In this document: piece by piece, positions 9,577 to 17,746 of the stretch
How the letters are laid out: every line of letters starts with the position of its first letter
Numbering within the stretch: the first letter of the stretch is position 1
NCBI RefSeq assembly: GCF_000011345.1
Contig: NC_004113.1
Location: forward strand, 1,302,001-1,366,000
DNA from: Thermosynechococcus vestitus BP-1
GTDB taxonomy: Bacteria > Cyanobacteriota > Cyanobacteriia > Thermosynechococcales > Thermosynechococcaceae
Reading direction: 5' to 3'
DNA: 64,000 nucleotides
The notes under the pieces: generated by a model
What the model saw: only the letters and a program-made list of their open reading frames with translations
Database searches by the model: none
Told to the model about the DNA's origin: nothing
Program-made: the position numbers and the translations under genes

Positions 9577-10257
9577 ATGACGGCAAAATTACTGCTGGTG
9601 GATGATGAACCGGGGGTGCGGGAAGCGGTGAGCGCCTACTTAGAGGACAGTGGCTTTGAGGTGACAGCGGTGGCCAATGCTCAAGCCGCCCTAGAGTATC
9701 TAGAAACCCATGTGCCGGACGTCATTATTACCGACATTATGATGCCGCAAATGGATGGCTATGCCTTTTTGGAAACAGTGCGCCAACAGCCCCATCTCAG
9801 TCATATTCCGGTGATTTTCCTGACCGCTCGAGGCATGACGCGCGATCGCATCCAAGGCTATGATGCTGGCTGTGATGCGTACCTCGCCAAACCCTTTGAC
9901 CCCGACGAACTGGTGGCCATTATTAAAAATCTGCTGCGGCGCCAAGCGGCTGCTCGCGATGAAGCCGAGCCTAATCTGGCGGAACTAGCCCAACAAATTG
10001 CTGAGCTGCGGGCAATGCTCGTCCAACAGGGGAAACGCCATCCCACTGCTCCCCCGATTCAACTGGATCTGACTCCCCGCGAAGCCAGTGTCCTCCAACT
10101 GGTGGTCAAGGGTCTAATGAATAAGGAAATTGCTAGCCAGCTGAATACCAGTGTTCGCAATATTGAAAAGTATGTGAGTCGCCTCTTTGTGAAGACAGGT
10201 ACAAGTAGCCGCACAGAACTCGTGCGCTTTGCCCTTGAACATGGCTTGGCTGACTAG
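9577..10257 (+). CDS. rre1: Response regulator, NarL/LuxR type (Rre1/Ycf29 family)
   Basis: A 226-residue DNA-binding response regulator. The receiver domain (1-120) has the acidic pair D9-D10, phospho-acceptor D53 in IITDIMMP, the FLTARG switch residue and the lysine in LAKPFDP. A linker leads to a LuxR-type helix-turn-helix (about 160-226: LTPREASVLQLVVKGLMNKEIA, then VEKY-like NIEKYVSRL). The receiver closely follows what I remember of Synechocystis Rre1 (Slr1783) and plastid Ycf29, which act in stress-induced transcription under Hik2/Hik34-type kinases. No cognate kinase is adjacent. Convergent with the ChaN-like gene, with only 6 nt between the stops. Confidence 0.85.
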   Translation: MTAKLLLVDDEPGVREAVSAYLEDSGFEVTAVANAQAALEYLETHVPDVIITDIMMPQMDGYAFLETVRQQPHLSHIPVIFLTARGMTRDRIQGYDAGCDAYLAKPFDPDELVAIIKNLLRRQAAARDEAEPNLAELAQQIAELRAMLVQQGKRHPTAPPIQLDLTPREASVLQLVVKGLMNKEIASQLNTSVRNIEKYVSRLFVKTGTSSRTELVRFALEHGLAD

Positions 10258-10263
10258 GAAAGG

Positions 10264-11244
10264 CTAGGGGGGATCGCTTTGCCAGAACCAGTCGGCAATG
10301 TGGGGTTTGGCTTTTTCGGTTGCTGTGGGATTGAGGAGGATAATTGCTTGGCGGAGGTTGGGGGAGAGCCGTCGCTGTACCCGTTGGGGAATGCCATCGC
10401 CAAAATAAACATGGCCCCGCCCCGTCAGCACCACAATCAGGCGATCGGGATGCTGCTGATGATGTTGAGCAATGACTTTGGCCATTGTTTCATCCCAAAG
10501 GACTTGGGCTTGGTAAAAGAACTCAAAATTCATACTGTGGCTTAGCCCTTGATGGGCAGCCATAAAAATTTCCTGCAGGCGATCGCGATAGGCGGTGTTA
10601 CTCAAGTCCATATCTGCCAGGGGCGGAATATAGCGAAAATCCTCTTCCCCTAGGCTCTCTAGGCCTTGGCGTGCCACTTGCCGAGTGACTTCGGTGGGCG
10701 TGTTCAAGGCAATCAGGGGAATCTGCTGCTCCTTGGCAAAGCGAAAAATCGGTGCATACAGTGACCAAGGAAAGCCCCAGCGCTGGGCATATTGGGTTTG
10801 CACCAGCAATTCCATCTCTGTAATTTCACCGCGAATGTAGGCATCCAGGGCGGCTTGAAAGGGACGCTGAATCATTTCTAGGGCGATCGCCAGGGGGCGC
10901 CGCCGCTGCAATTCCTGCAAAATCAACAACTGTGCCGCATGGTCAGCAACGCTGTCATGGGTTTCACCGAGGTAGAGGATGTGCTGCCGCTGCCACTCGC
11001 CATAGGCTTGCTGTAGGGTGACTGCTTCGGTGCCTCGCCACACCTGCTGCGCTTTGCTGCTGGGGGTTCCTACAAAAAAGAGGGCGATCGCCAGGGTAAG
11101 GACTAAAGGCGGCCAAGGATGGAGCGATCGCCACTGCCCTAACCGCTGTCCAAGGGGGGATGCCAAACGATAAAATATTTGCCAAGATCGAAATAGAGTC
11201 GTTGATGGTATGGTGACGGCAATGATCTTCTGGGGGTTTCCCAT
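10264..11244 (-). CDS. ChaN-like (DUF399) haem-binding/Tiki-superfamily protein
   Basis: A membrane-anchored or exported protein of about 326 residues. After a basic N-terminus there is one hydrophobic stretch (PPLVLTLAIALFFVG) ending near SSKAQ. The rest is the ChaN domain: ILYLGETHDS near the start, LAIALEMIQRPFQ, and VVLTGRGHVYFGDGIP towards the end, which match the EExHD-type conserved positions of the haem-uptake/Tiki family. ChaN of Campylobacter binds haem as a surface lipoprotein; here the role is unproven. The ATG at 11244 is preferred over a TTG at 11277. The start is divergent from the DHH gene by 35 bp. Confidence 0.75.
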   Translation of the reverse strand: MGNPQKIIAVTIPSTTLFRSWQIFYRLASPLGQRLGQWRSLHPWPPLVLTLAIALFFVGTPSSKAQQVWRGTEAVTLQQAYGEWQRQHILYLGETHDSVADHAAQLLILQELQRRRPLAIALEMIQRPFQAALDAYIRGEITEMELLVQTQYAQRWGFPWSLYAPIFRFAKEQQIPLIALNTPTEVTRQVARQGLESLGEEDFRYIPPLADMDLSNTAYRDRLQEIFMAAHQGLSHSMNFEFFYQAQVLWDETMAKVIAQHHQQHPDRLIVVLTGRGHVYFGDGIPQRVQRRLSPNLRQAIILLNPTATEKAKPHIADWFWQSDPP

Positions 11245-11279
11245 TGGGTTCAACCCTGTTATCCAACGCTGAAACAACT

Positions 11280-12539
11280 ATGCAATCTCCCTATCCGCTT
11301 GAAGTCAGTGACCCCGCTGCCAGTGACCTCGGTTCCACCCATTCTGAACTGAATGGTAACGCACTGGTCAAATCGGAGACGAGCAGAACAGAGTTGGTGA
11401 AGGCGGAAGTTCGCCTCAGTGACCCCCGTGCCGAAGCACTGCGGCAAATGCTAGAACGCCATCGTGGGACGCGTCACTTGATTATTCTCCAAGATTTTCC
11501 TGACCCTGATGCCCTCTCTTCGGCATGGACCTATAAGCTGATTGCTGAGCAATTTGAGATTCAGTGCGATATTGCCTACGCCGGCGCCCTCAGCCATCAG
11601 GAGAATATTACCCTCGTGCGGCTGACGGGGATGCCCCTTGTCCGCTGGGCAGTGCAGGGAGCTAAAAATAAAGATCAGCGGGACTGTAGCTGCTACCAAG
11701 GCTATGTCCTCATTGACAACCAAGGGACCACCAGTCAATTGCTACCAATGGTGCAGGAGGCCGGGCTGCCAGCGATCGCCATCATTGATCACCACAGTCT
11801 CCAAGAAACGATTCAAGCCGAGTTTACAGATATTCGGCCAACGACCCGCGCCACCGCCACCATCTTTACCCAATACCTGCAAGCAGGGCTCCTCACTCTC
11901 GACAGTAGCAACCCGGTCCATGTGAAATGTGCCACGGCTCTGATGCATGGCCTGCGCTCCGACACCGATTGCCTCAAACAAGCCAAAGAAGAGGACTTTC
12001 TTGCAGCCGCCTTTCTGAGTCGCTTCATTGACTATCAACTGCTGAACACCATTTTGCAGTCCCACCGCTCGAAGCAGGTGATGGATGTCATCGAGCGATC
12101 GCTGAAAAACCGCTCTATTCACAACAATTTCTCCATTTCTGGTGTGGGCTACATCCGCTACGAAGACCGCGATGCCATTCCCCAAGCAGCAGATTTTCTG
12201 GTGACCGAAGAGAACGTCCACACTGCCGTTGTCTATGGCCTTGTCCACGACGAAGATGAAGAGGTGGAACTGATTATTGGCTCGCTGCGCACAACAAAAA
12301 TTACCCTTGACCCCGATGAGTTTATCAAAGAGGCCTTTGGTAAGGATAGTCAAGGGCGCTTCTTTGGTGGGGGTCGCTCCCAAGCCGGCGGTTTTGAAAT
12401 TCCCGTGGGCTTTTTGTCGGGGCTCAATGAGAATCCAGAATACGCTAAACTCAAGTGGAGCGTTTACGATACACAGATTAAGCAGAAGCTCCTCCACCTC
12501 GTCAATCCGAAGAACAATGTCCTCCACGGTACGGAGTGA
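11280..12539 (+). CDS. DHH family phosphoesterase (NrnA-like)
   Basis: A 419-residue cytoplasmic phosphoesterase. It has the DHH-superfamily motifs DPDALSS (Asp75, Asp77) and IIDHHS (Asp170-His171-His172), and a C-terminal DHHA1-like region ending in the glycine-rich GRFFGGGRSQAGGFEIP. NrnA-type members degrade oligoribonucleotides or pAp; the exact substrate here is inferred. The ATG at 11280 starts a low-similarity acidic head; a TTG at 11244 in frame is less likely because it would run across the divergent ChaN start. The sixA gene follows 34 nt later on the same strand. Confidence 0.85.
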   Translation: MQSPYPLEVSDPAASDLGSTHSELNGNALVKSETSRTELVKAEVRLSDPRAEALRQMLERHRGTRHLIILQDFPDPDALSSAWTYKLIAEQFEIQCDIAYAGALSHQENITLVRLTGMPLVRWAVQGAKNKDQRDCSCYQGYVLIDNQGTTSQLLPMVQEAGLPAIAIIDHHSLQETIQAEFTDIRPTTRATATIFTQYLQAGLLTLDSSNPVHVKCATALMHGLRSDTDCLKQAKEEDFLAAAFLSRFIDYQLLNTILQSHRSKQVMDVIERSLKNRSIHNNFSISGVGYIRYEDRDAIPQAADFLVTEENVHTAVVYGLVHDEDEEVELIIGSLRTTKITLDPDEFIKEAFGKDSQGRFFGGGRSQAGGFEIPVGFLSGLNENPEYAKLKWSVYDTQIKQKLLHLVNPKNNVLHGTE

Positions 12540-12573
12540 GGCACTGCTGGCGGTAGTCAACTTTTAGGTCTTT

Positions 12574-13092
12574 ATGACGGAGCTAACAGTCTTTTTTTTC
12601 CGCCACGGAATTGCGGTCGAACGGGAGACGTTTGCAGGTAGTGAGAGCGATCGCCCCCTAACGGCCAAAGGCGAAAAGAAAACCCAGCAGATTGCGCAGC
12701 GGTTACTCAATTTAGGCATTGAGGCAGAACTCATTCTCGCCTCCCCACTGGTGCGGGCACGGCAAACGGCAGAAATTCTCCTTGAAGTGGGGATTGCTCC
12801 CGAGCTGATCATTTCTGACCTGCTAGCTCCCAGTGGCAGCTTGCAAGAATGGCTCCGTTGGCTCAGCCACTGGCGTCAAGAACATGAGGGCGCCCTAATG
12901 GCGGTGGGTCATGAACCCAATCTCAGCCACTGGACAGAACTTCTCATCTGTGGCAAAGCCTTGGGACACATCGAACTCAAAAAGGCAGGCATCATTGGCT
13001 TAAAGATTCCGGAAACTGATCCCCTTGGTAATAGTCAACTCTTTTGGCTGACGTCTCCCAAGTTGTTGCTCAATAGCCGTGGCCTTGCCTGA
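12574..13092 (+). CDS. sixA: Phosphohistidine phosphatase SixA
   Basis: Removes phosphate from phosphohistidine in two-component proteins. The 172 residues show the histidine-phosphatase fold: RHG at residues 10-12, the LASPLVRARQTAEIL stretch, and the second catalytic histidine in VGHEPNLSHW (His113). The length agrees with SixA (about 160-170). The gene follows the DHH phosphoesterase gene on the same strand by 34 nt and may be in the same transcript. The substrate kinase cannot be told; Rre1 and the LOV hybrid kinase in this window are possible pathways but no link is shown. Confidence 0.85.
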   Translation: MTELTVFFFRHGIAVERETFAGSESDRPLTAKGEKKTQQIAQRLLNLGIEAELILASPLVRARQTAEILLEVGIAPELIISDLLAPSGSLQEWLRWLSHWRQEHEGALMAVGHEPNLSHWTELLICGKALGHIELKKAGIIGLKIPETDPLGNSQLFWLTSPKLLLNSRGLA

Positions 13093-13168
13093 CCACAAGC
13101 GTCTATCCTCTCCCATGACTTTCCCTAAAGCGACAAAATAGAAATACAGTCTGCCAAAGGATGGAATC

Positions 13169-13543
13169 GTGAATTCTGAGTCGCCAATTACGGAACATTT
13201 ACCCCCAGAGGTTCGCAGTTGGCTGTATGCCTATCAGCAGGAGCATCAACTGGCTAGTCCTGAGGCGGCAATTGTTGACATTGTTTGCAAATTTTATACC
13301 CAACCGAATCATTTGTCTGAACGGGTGGCGAATCTAGAGCGACGGGTCAATGCCCTTAGCCGTGAAGTGATTCATCTGCGCCAACAACTGCCCGAGAACT
13401 ACGATCGCCTGCGGGAACAGTTGGCAGCGGTACGCCTGAGTCATTCTGGCATTCTTCACAATTTGCGCGATCGCCTAGAGGCCTTAGAGTCCGCGGTGTT
13501 TTCCGGCGGCCCTAGCGCTGCTGACGCAGAGGCTGATAGTTGA
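13169..13543 (+). CDS. Small coiled-coil protein, unknown function
   Basis: A 124-residue protein starting with GTG at 13169. The N-terminal half (PPEVRSWLYAYQQEHQL, SPEAAIVDIV) looks like a small helical domain of a kind found in cyanobacterial proteins. From residue about 50 heptad patterns (VANLERRVNALSREVIHLRQQL, then RDRLEALESAV) predict a coiled coil, so it probably forms dimers or trimers. No membrane segment. I do not recognise a named family. Its last 32 nt overlap the 3' end of the convergent CTDH gene. Confidence 0.65.
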   Translation: MNSESPITEHLPPEVRSWLYAYQQEHQLASPEAAIVDIVCKFYTQPNHLSERVANLERRVNALSREVIHLRQQLPENYDRLREQLAAVRLSHSGILHNLRDRLEALESAVFSGGPSAADAEADS

Positions 13544-13928
13544 GGAGTTCCTCCAAGGTTGCTAGCAAATCCACTTTCACAAAGGTGATCTGATTCCCAG
13601 GGTTGAGGCCAAATTGCCAAGCGACATTGACCCTAAAGAGGGGAAGTTGAGCGTTACCCACGAGGCGGTAGCGACGTTCTGTGCCTTCTGTGGTCAGGAG
13701 TTCTCCTGTGCGGGGTTCTGCTCGCATACCCACGGCTTCCAGGTGGAGATAATGGGCGATCGCCCGCCGGCCAATGACGGGCTCTTCAAAGGGTGGATAG
13801 AGAACGCCCTCCTCAGCAAACAGGCCCGCCACATCCTCGTAGCGTTCATCATTGAGGGCAGCAAAATAGGCAATCAGCGTCGGTTCGTCAATGGTGGGAA
13901 TGGGGCTCCCTTGAACAAGATGAGTCAT
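13512..13928 (-). CDS. C-terminal domain homolog of orange carotenoid protein (CTDH)
   Basis: A 138-residue NTF2-fold protein. It aligns with the regulatory half of OCP: Tyr21 and Trp104 match OCP Tyr201 and Trp288, which hydrogen-bond the carotenoid keto group, and Glu64 matches OCP Glu244. The C-terminal VDLLATLEELLNY is also OCP-like. Family members bind keto-carotenoid as dimers and can pass it to helical carotenoid proteins. There is no cysteine, so the disulfide control reported for an Anabaena homolog cannot operate. A good ribosome site (GAGGAA) precedes the ATG. It lies 77 nt downstream of the HCP gene, with a terminator hairpin between them. Confidence 0.92.
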   Translation of the reverse strand: MTHLVQGSPIPTIDEPTLIAYFAALNDERYEDVAGLFAEEGVLYPPFEEPVIGRRAIAHYLHLEAVGMRAEPRTGELLTTEGTERRYRLVGNAQLPLFRVNVAWQFGLNPGNQITFVKVDLLATLEELLNYQPLRQQR

Positions 13929-13957
13929 TTTGGCAGTTCCTCAGGGGTTTGAATCGA

Positions 13958-13985
13958 GAAAAAAAGGGAGCGAGTTGCTCCCTTG
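13958..13985 (-). terminator. Rho-independent terminator between HCP and CTDH genes
   Basis: On the minus strand a perfect 8-bp stem (AAGGGAGC/GCTCCCTT) with loop AACTC is followed by a run of at least seven T. It lies after the HCP stop and before the CTDH ribosome site, so HCP messages should mostly end here and CTDH would depend on read-through or its own promoter. Confidence 0.8.
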
Positions 13986-14005
13986 CGTCACCCATGGCAT
14001 CTCAA

Positions 14006-14503
14006 CTAGACGGCAAGGGGATCCACACCCATGGCGACCACTGCATTCCGCAGGACGGTAATCTGTTGACCAAAGTCAAGGGCTTTGATGGCCTCAAACA
14101 CGCGATTAGCATCGCGGCTAAGGGTATAACCGGGGGGCACAGGTACCACAAACCCCTGTTTCATCAGTTCTGCCAGTTGGTACCAGAAGCCGAGCTTGGT
14201 GTTGGGGCTAAAGACACCGTAGGCACGGGTAAGAGGGGTGTCCACATTGGCCACCAAGTCACGCATGAATTGGAGTTGCTCATCAAAACTGAGGGCTTTG
14301 ACCTGATTAAGCAGCCCTTCCGCCAGCTGTAGGCGAGCGGTACCGGGGGCGGCGGCTGTAATTGAACGACCCGTTTCAGTGTAGATGAACCACAGCAGTC
14401 CTAGTTTGTCATCCACGCTCAGGCAGTTGAACAGAGTGGTGACCTCTTCAACGGCTGTGGCTAGTGTTGAGGGAGTGAAACGAGTATCGCTGGTGTAGGT
14501 CAT
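14006..14503 (-). CDS. Helical carotenoid protein (HCP), OCP N-terminal domain homolog
   Basis: A 165-residue all-helical protein that aligns over its length with the effector half of OCP. Tyr41 and Trp107 (in LWFIYTETG and LGFWYQLAE) match OCP Tyr44 and Trp110, which flank the carotenoid ring; Arg152 in ITVLRNAVV matches the Arg155 that bridges to Glu244. HCPs quench singlet oxygen and, in some clades, phycobilisome excitation. From memory, T. elongatus has exactly this HCP/CTDH pair and no full OCP, and the two halves can be joined to make an artificial OCP. The ATG at 14503 has no strong ribosome site. Upstream 270 nt are AT-rich. Confidence 0.93.
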   Translation of the reverse strand: MTYTSDTRFTPSTLATAVEEVTTLFNCLSVDDKLGLLWFIYTETGRSITAAAPGTARLQLAEGLLNQVKALSFDEQLQFMRDLVANVDTPLTRAYGVFSPNTKLGFWYQLAELMKQGFVVPVPPGYTLSRDANRVFEAIKALDFGQQITVLRNAVVAMGVDPLAV

Positions 14504-14774
14504 ATGCTTCAGAGATGTTGAACGTCTAGCGTGTTGCTATGTTTATCTCTGCCTCCTAGTCAATATTGTGTTACATATCTTCATAAAAATCAACACAAGT
14601 TTATAAATACCATCAATTAATCTATCTTATGCTTTATTTGAATAGAATAGAGTAAATCTATTATAGACACGCCCCTCTGGTGTTCCTATCTAGACAAGGA
14701 AAAAGATTCTGAGGACACCAATAGAGCGTTTTTACAAATGTTAAGATTGCATCGGTTTTGGCAAGAACAATCCT
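14504..14774. promoter_or_regulatory. AT-rich divergent control region of HCP and glycosyltransferase genes
   Basis: This 271-nt gap is much richer in A and T than its surroundings, especially 14560-14670, and must hold the starts of both divergent transcripts. An inverted repeat AATAGA-N10-TCTATT occurs near 14641-14662, and TATTAT just after it could be a -10 box for the rightward gene. No open frame of note is present. Assignment of individual promoter boxes is uncertain. Confidence 0.4.
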
Positions 14775-15869
14775 GTGGCTCGACCGACGCTCTACGTGGC
14801 AATCACCAATCATGGCTTTGGTCATGTGGCGCGGACAACGGCGCTCCTGAATGCCATTCGCCGCCAAGTGCCTGATCTCTTGCCCCTGATTGTGACGGCA
14901 GCTCCCTATTGGTTGTTGCAGACTAACCTGGAGGGGGAGTTTATTCATCGTCCCCGGGCCCTTGATCTGGGGGTTGTCCAAGCCGACAGTCTGCACATGG
15001 ATTTGGCGGCAACCCGTGGCAAGCTCTTGGAACTTCAGGCGGCAGCCGCTGAGATCATCCGCGCCGAGGCAGAGTTTATTCAGCAAAATCGGGCAGCCTT
15101 AGTTCTAGCGGATATTCCCCCTTTAGCCGTGGCGATCGCCCATGCAGCCGGGGTGCCCTGTTGGATGGCCAGTAATTTTGGCTGGGATTTTATCTATCGC
15201 TCCTTTGGCGATGACTTTGTTGAGATTGCGGATTGGGTAAGTGATCTTTATAGCGGCTGCGATCGCCTCTTTCAACTGCCCTTTGCTGAACCCCTCAATG
15301 CCTTTCCCCACAAAGAAGCGGTGGGCCTGACGGGAGCCAAACCCCGTTTTGAACCAGAGGAGTTGCGGCAGCGCCTTGGCCTGAGTACCCCCCGCGAGCG
15401 CACGGTTCTGTTGACCTTTGGTGGTTTGAGCCTGCAAGCCATTCCCTACAAAGCACTCAGGGACTTTCCTGATTGGCAGTTCCTCACCTTTGATGGGGCT
15501 GCACCGGAGGATATGCCAAACCTACTGAAGCTCTGTGGCCGTCAACTGCGCCCGGTGGATGTGATGCCCCTCTGTGGTCGGGTTGTATCCAAGCCCGGCT
15601 ATGGCACCTATGCCGAGGCCTGCCGCTTAGGGGTACCGGTGGCAACGATTCGTCGTGATGATTTTGCGGAAGGCCCCCTTTTGGTAGCCGGATTACGGGC
15701 ACATCACTACCATCAAGTCCTCAGCTATGAAGAATTTTTTGGTGGTTATTGGCAGTTTTTGCGAATGGAACCGCAGCCGCCCCAAGACCCCACCCCCTTA
15801 GATCTCAACGGGAATTCTACAATCGCCACCGCTGTTGCCTATTATTTGAATAACTGCTCATCACAATAG
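14775..15869 (+). CDS. GT-B fold glycosyltransferase, MurG-like
   Basis: A 364-residue cytoplasmic enzyme. The start TLYVAITNHGFGHVARTTAL has the glycine-rich GHGxG-type loop of GT-B enzymes (as in MurG and arabinokinase N-domains). The C-half has LLTFGGLS and the nucleotide-sugar region VVSKPGYGTYAEACRLGVP. Donor and acceptor sugars cannot be told. GTG start at 14775. It is followed after 2 nt by a TPR-glycosyltransferase gene and then an overlapping 5'-nucleotidase gene, so it likely acts in one glycosylation or cell-surface pathway with them; this is inference from context. Confidence 0.75.
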   Translation: MARPTLYVAITNHGFGHVARTTALLNAIRRQVPDLLPLIVTAAPYWLLQTNLEGEFIHRPRALDLGVVQADSLHMDLAATRGKLLELQAAAAEIIRAEAEFIQQNRAALVLADIPPLAVAIAHAAGVPCWMASNFGWDFIYRSFGDDFVEIADWVSDLYSGCDRLFQLPFAEPLNAFPHKEAVGLTGAKPRFEPEELRQRLGLSTPRERTVLLTFGGLSLQAIPYKALRDFPDWQFLTFDGAAPEDMPNLLKLCGRQLRPVDVMPLCGRVVSKPGYGTYAEACRLGVPVATIRRDDFAEGPLLVAGLRAHHYHQVLSYEEFFGGYWQFLRMEPQPPQDPTPLDLNGNSTIATAVAYYLNNCSSQ

Positions 15870-15871
15870 CC

Positions 15872-17746
15872 GTGGGTATCTTTGGGTGGCGGACAGCCTC
15901 GCTACTAAAAAAGGCTTGGCAACTGTATCAACAACAGCACTGGAGCAAAGCACAGCAGTGTGCACGACAAGTTATTGAACAAACGCCGCAGCCAGAGGCC
16001 TACTATCTATTGGGGTTAATTGCTGAACAACTGGCACGGCCCCTTGAGGCCCGCACAGCCTACGAGCAGGCGATCGCCCTTGATCCCTGGCATGCGCCCT
16101 CCCATTATCGCCTGGCGGTCGTTCTCCATGCGCTGCTGCAGCAACCGGCGGCGGCTGTACCCCACTACCAACGTGCCCTTGAAGTCAAGCCGGACTGGGT
16201 GGAGGCCCATAGCAACTTAGGAAATGCCTATCTGGACTTGGGGGACACTGAGGGAGCGATCGCCTGCTACCAAAAGGCCCTCTCCTTAAATCCCGACTTG
16301 CCCACGACGCTGTATAACTTGGGACTTTGTCTGCACGCCCAAGGCAAACTCACAGAAGCCACTGCCTGCTATGAGCAGTCACTGTACCTTGAACCGGGTC
16401 AAGCGGATGTCCACAACAATCTGGGCAGTGCCTATTTAGAACTGAAAAACTATACAGCCGCTACGGTACACTTTCAAGCTGCCCTAGGTGCCAATCCTGA
16501 ACTCTTGGTCGCCCACTACAACCTGGGCTATGCCCTCCATTTACAGGGCAACCTGGCAGCCGCTCGCGATCGCTACCAAGAAGTACTGTTGCGGGATAAC
16601 AAGCATCTCCGGACACTGTTGCAACTGGGTCAAATTTGCCTTGCGGAAGAAGACCTGACAGGGGCGATCGGTTACTACCAACGCTGTCTTAGTCTTGACC
16701 CCCTCAATAGTGCAGCCCAAGCAGGGTTGGCCACAGCCCTTTTGGAAAGCGGCGATCCCCAAGCTGCCCTCCCCTACCTTCGCCAAGCGGTTGCCCTTAA
16801 CCCTGAGGCAGAGGACGTACGGCTGAAGTTTGCCCTTGTTCTCCTGATGCTGGAACAGTTCCGCGAGGGATGGCAGGAATATGAATGGCGTTGGCAGCAA
16901 CCTACTGGCGGATTACGCAACTATCCGCAACCCCGCTGGCAAGGTCAATCCCTAAAGGGGAAAACCCTCTTTGTCTATAGTGAGCAGGGGTTCAGAGATT
17001 GCATTCAATTTGTGCGCCTCCTGCCCTTGATGGCCAAGCATGCCCAACGGATCATTTTTGAGGCTTATCCACCCTTGGTGCGTCTTTGTCAAACGCTGCC
17101 GGGGATTGAAGTAATGAGCACTGAGGAGACTCCTCCCCCCTTTGACTACCACACCCCCCTGCTGAGTCTGCCCCGCTACTTGGGCATTGATCAAGACCAC
17201 TTTCCCAAGTTCAAGCCCTATTTCCCCTTGCCCACCCGCCCACCCCACCCCCTCTTTAAGGTCTCTAAACCTCGGGTTGGGCTGGTTTGGGCCAGCCATA
17301 GTCAAACCCGTACCACAGTGCAGCGGTCTTGTCCCCTTGAGTATTTCCTACCCCTACTGCAAGAATTTGACGTGCAATGGTATAGCCTGCAAAAGGAGCG
17401 ATCGCCAACGGAGGCAGAACAACTACGGCAGGTGGGGGTAATTGACTGCCAGCCCTACATGGGGGATTTTCTGGATACGGCGCTTTTGATTCAGCAGTTG
17501 GATGCTGTGGTGACGATTGACACCGCCGTTGCCCACTTAGCGGGTGCCCTCGGAAAGCCCCTGTGGATCCTGCTGCCCTTTGTGGCGGATTGGCGGTGGT
17601 TCTGGCGGCGATCGCGATCGCCTTGGTATCCCTCGGCAGAGCTTATTCGGCAGCCCCAGCGGGGCGATTGGCCAGGGGCGATCGCTCAACTGCGCAGTGC
17701 CCTGCAAGCCCACTATCGGACACGCTGCAATGGGATACCCAATTGA
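15872..17746 (+). CDS. TPR protein with C-terminal glycosyltransferase-9-like domain
   Basis: A 624-residue two-part protein. Residues about 8-320 form some nine tetratricopeptide repeats (for example AHSNLGNAYLDLGDTEGAIACY and VHNNLGSAYLELKNYTAA). After residue 330 comes a region with LKGKTLFVYSEQGFRDCIQF and the C-terminal DTAVAHLAGALGKPLWILLP, typical of heptosyltransferase/GT9-like domains fused to TPRs in cyanobacteria. TPRs would hold the protein acceptor. GTG start, 2 nt after the preceding glycosyltransferase; the last 17 nt overlap the 5'-nucleotidase gene. An overlapping pair of HIP1 sites is at 17608-17621. Acceptor and sugar are unknown. Confidence 0.8.
   Translation: MGIFGWRTASLLKKAWQLYQQQHWSKAQQCARQVIEQTPQPEAYYLLGLIAEQLARPLEARTAYEQAIALDPWHAPSHYRLAVVLHALLQQPAAAVPHYQRALEVKPDWVEAHSNLGNAYLDLGDTEGAIACYQKALSLNPDLPTTLYNLGLCLHAQGKLTEATACYEQSLYLEPGQADVHNNLGSAYLELKNYTAATVHFQAALGANPELLVAHYNLGYALHLQGNLAAARDRYQEVLLRDNKHLRTLLQLGQICLAEEDLTGAIGYYQRCLSLDPLNSAAQAGLATALLESGDPQAALPYLRQAVALNPEAEDVRLKFALVLLMLEQFREGWQEYEWRWQQPTGGLRNYPQPRWQGQSLKGKTLFVYSEQGFRDCIQFVRLLPLMAKHAQRIIFEAYPPLVRLCQTLPGIEVMSTEETPPPFDYHTPLLSLPRYLGIDQDHFPKFKPYFPLPTRPPHPLFKVSKPRVGLVWASHSQTRTTVQRSCPLEYFLPLLQEFDVQWYSLQKERSPTEAEQLRQVGVIDCQPYMGDFLDTALLIQQLDAVVTIDTAVAHLAGALGKPLWILLPFVADWRWFWRRSRSPWYPSAELIRQPQRGDWPGAIAQLRSALQAHYRTRCNGIPN

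Noticed and set aside
11742-12560. 272-codon minus-strand frame
   Set aside because: Antisense to the DHH phosphoesterase gene; no recognisable domain, and the plus-strand protein has catalytic motifs across the whole stretch.
17544-17729. Longer start for the 5'-nucleotidase
   Set aside because: The extra 62 codons lie inside the TPR-glycosyltransferase gene in another frame and look non-homologous; the ATG at 17730 gives the family's usual start.
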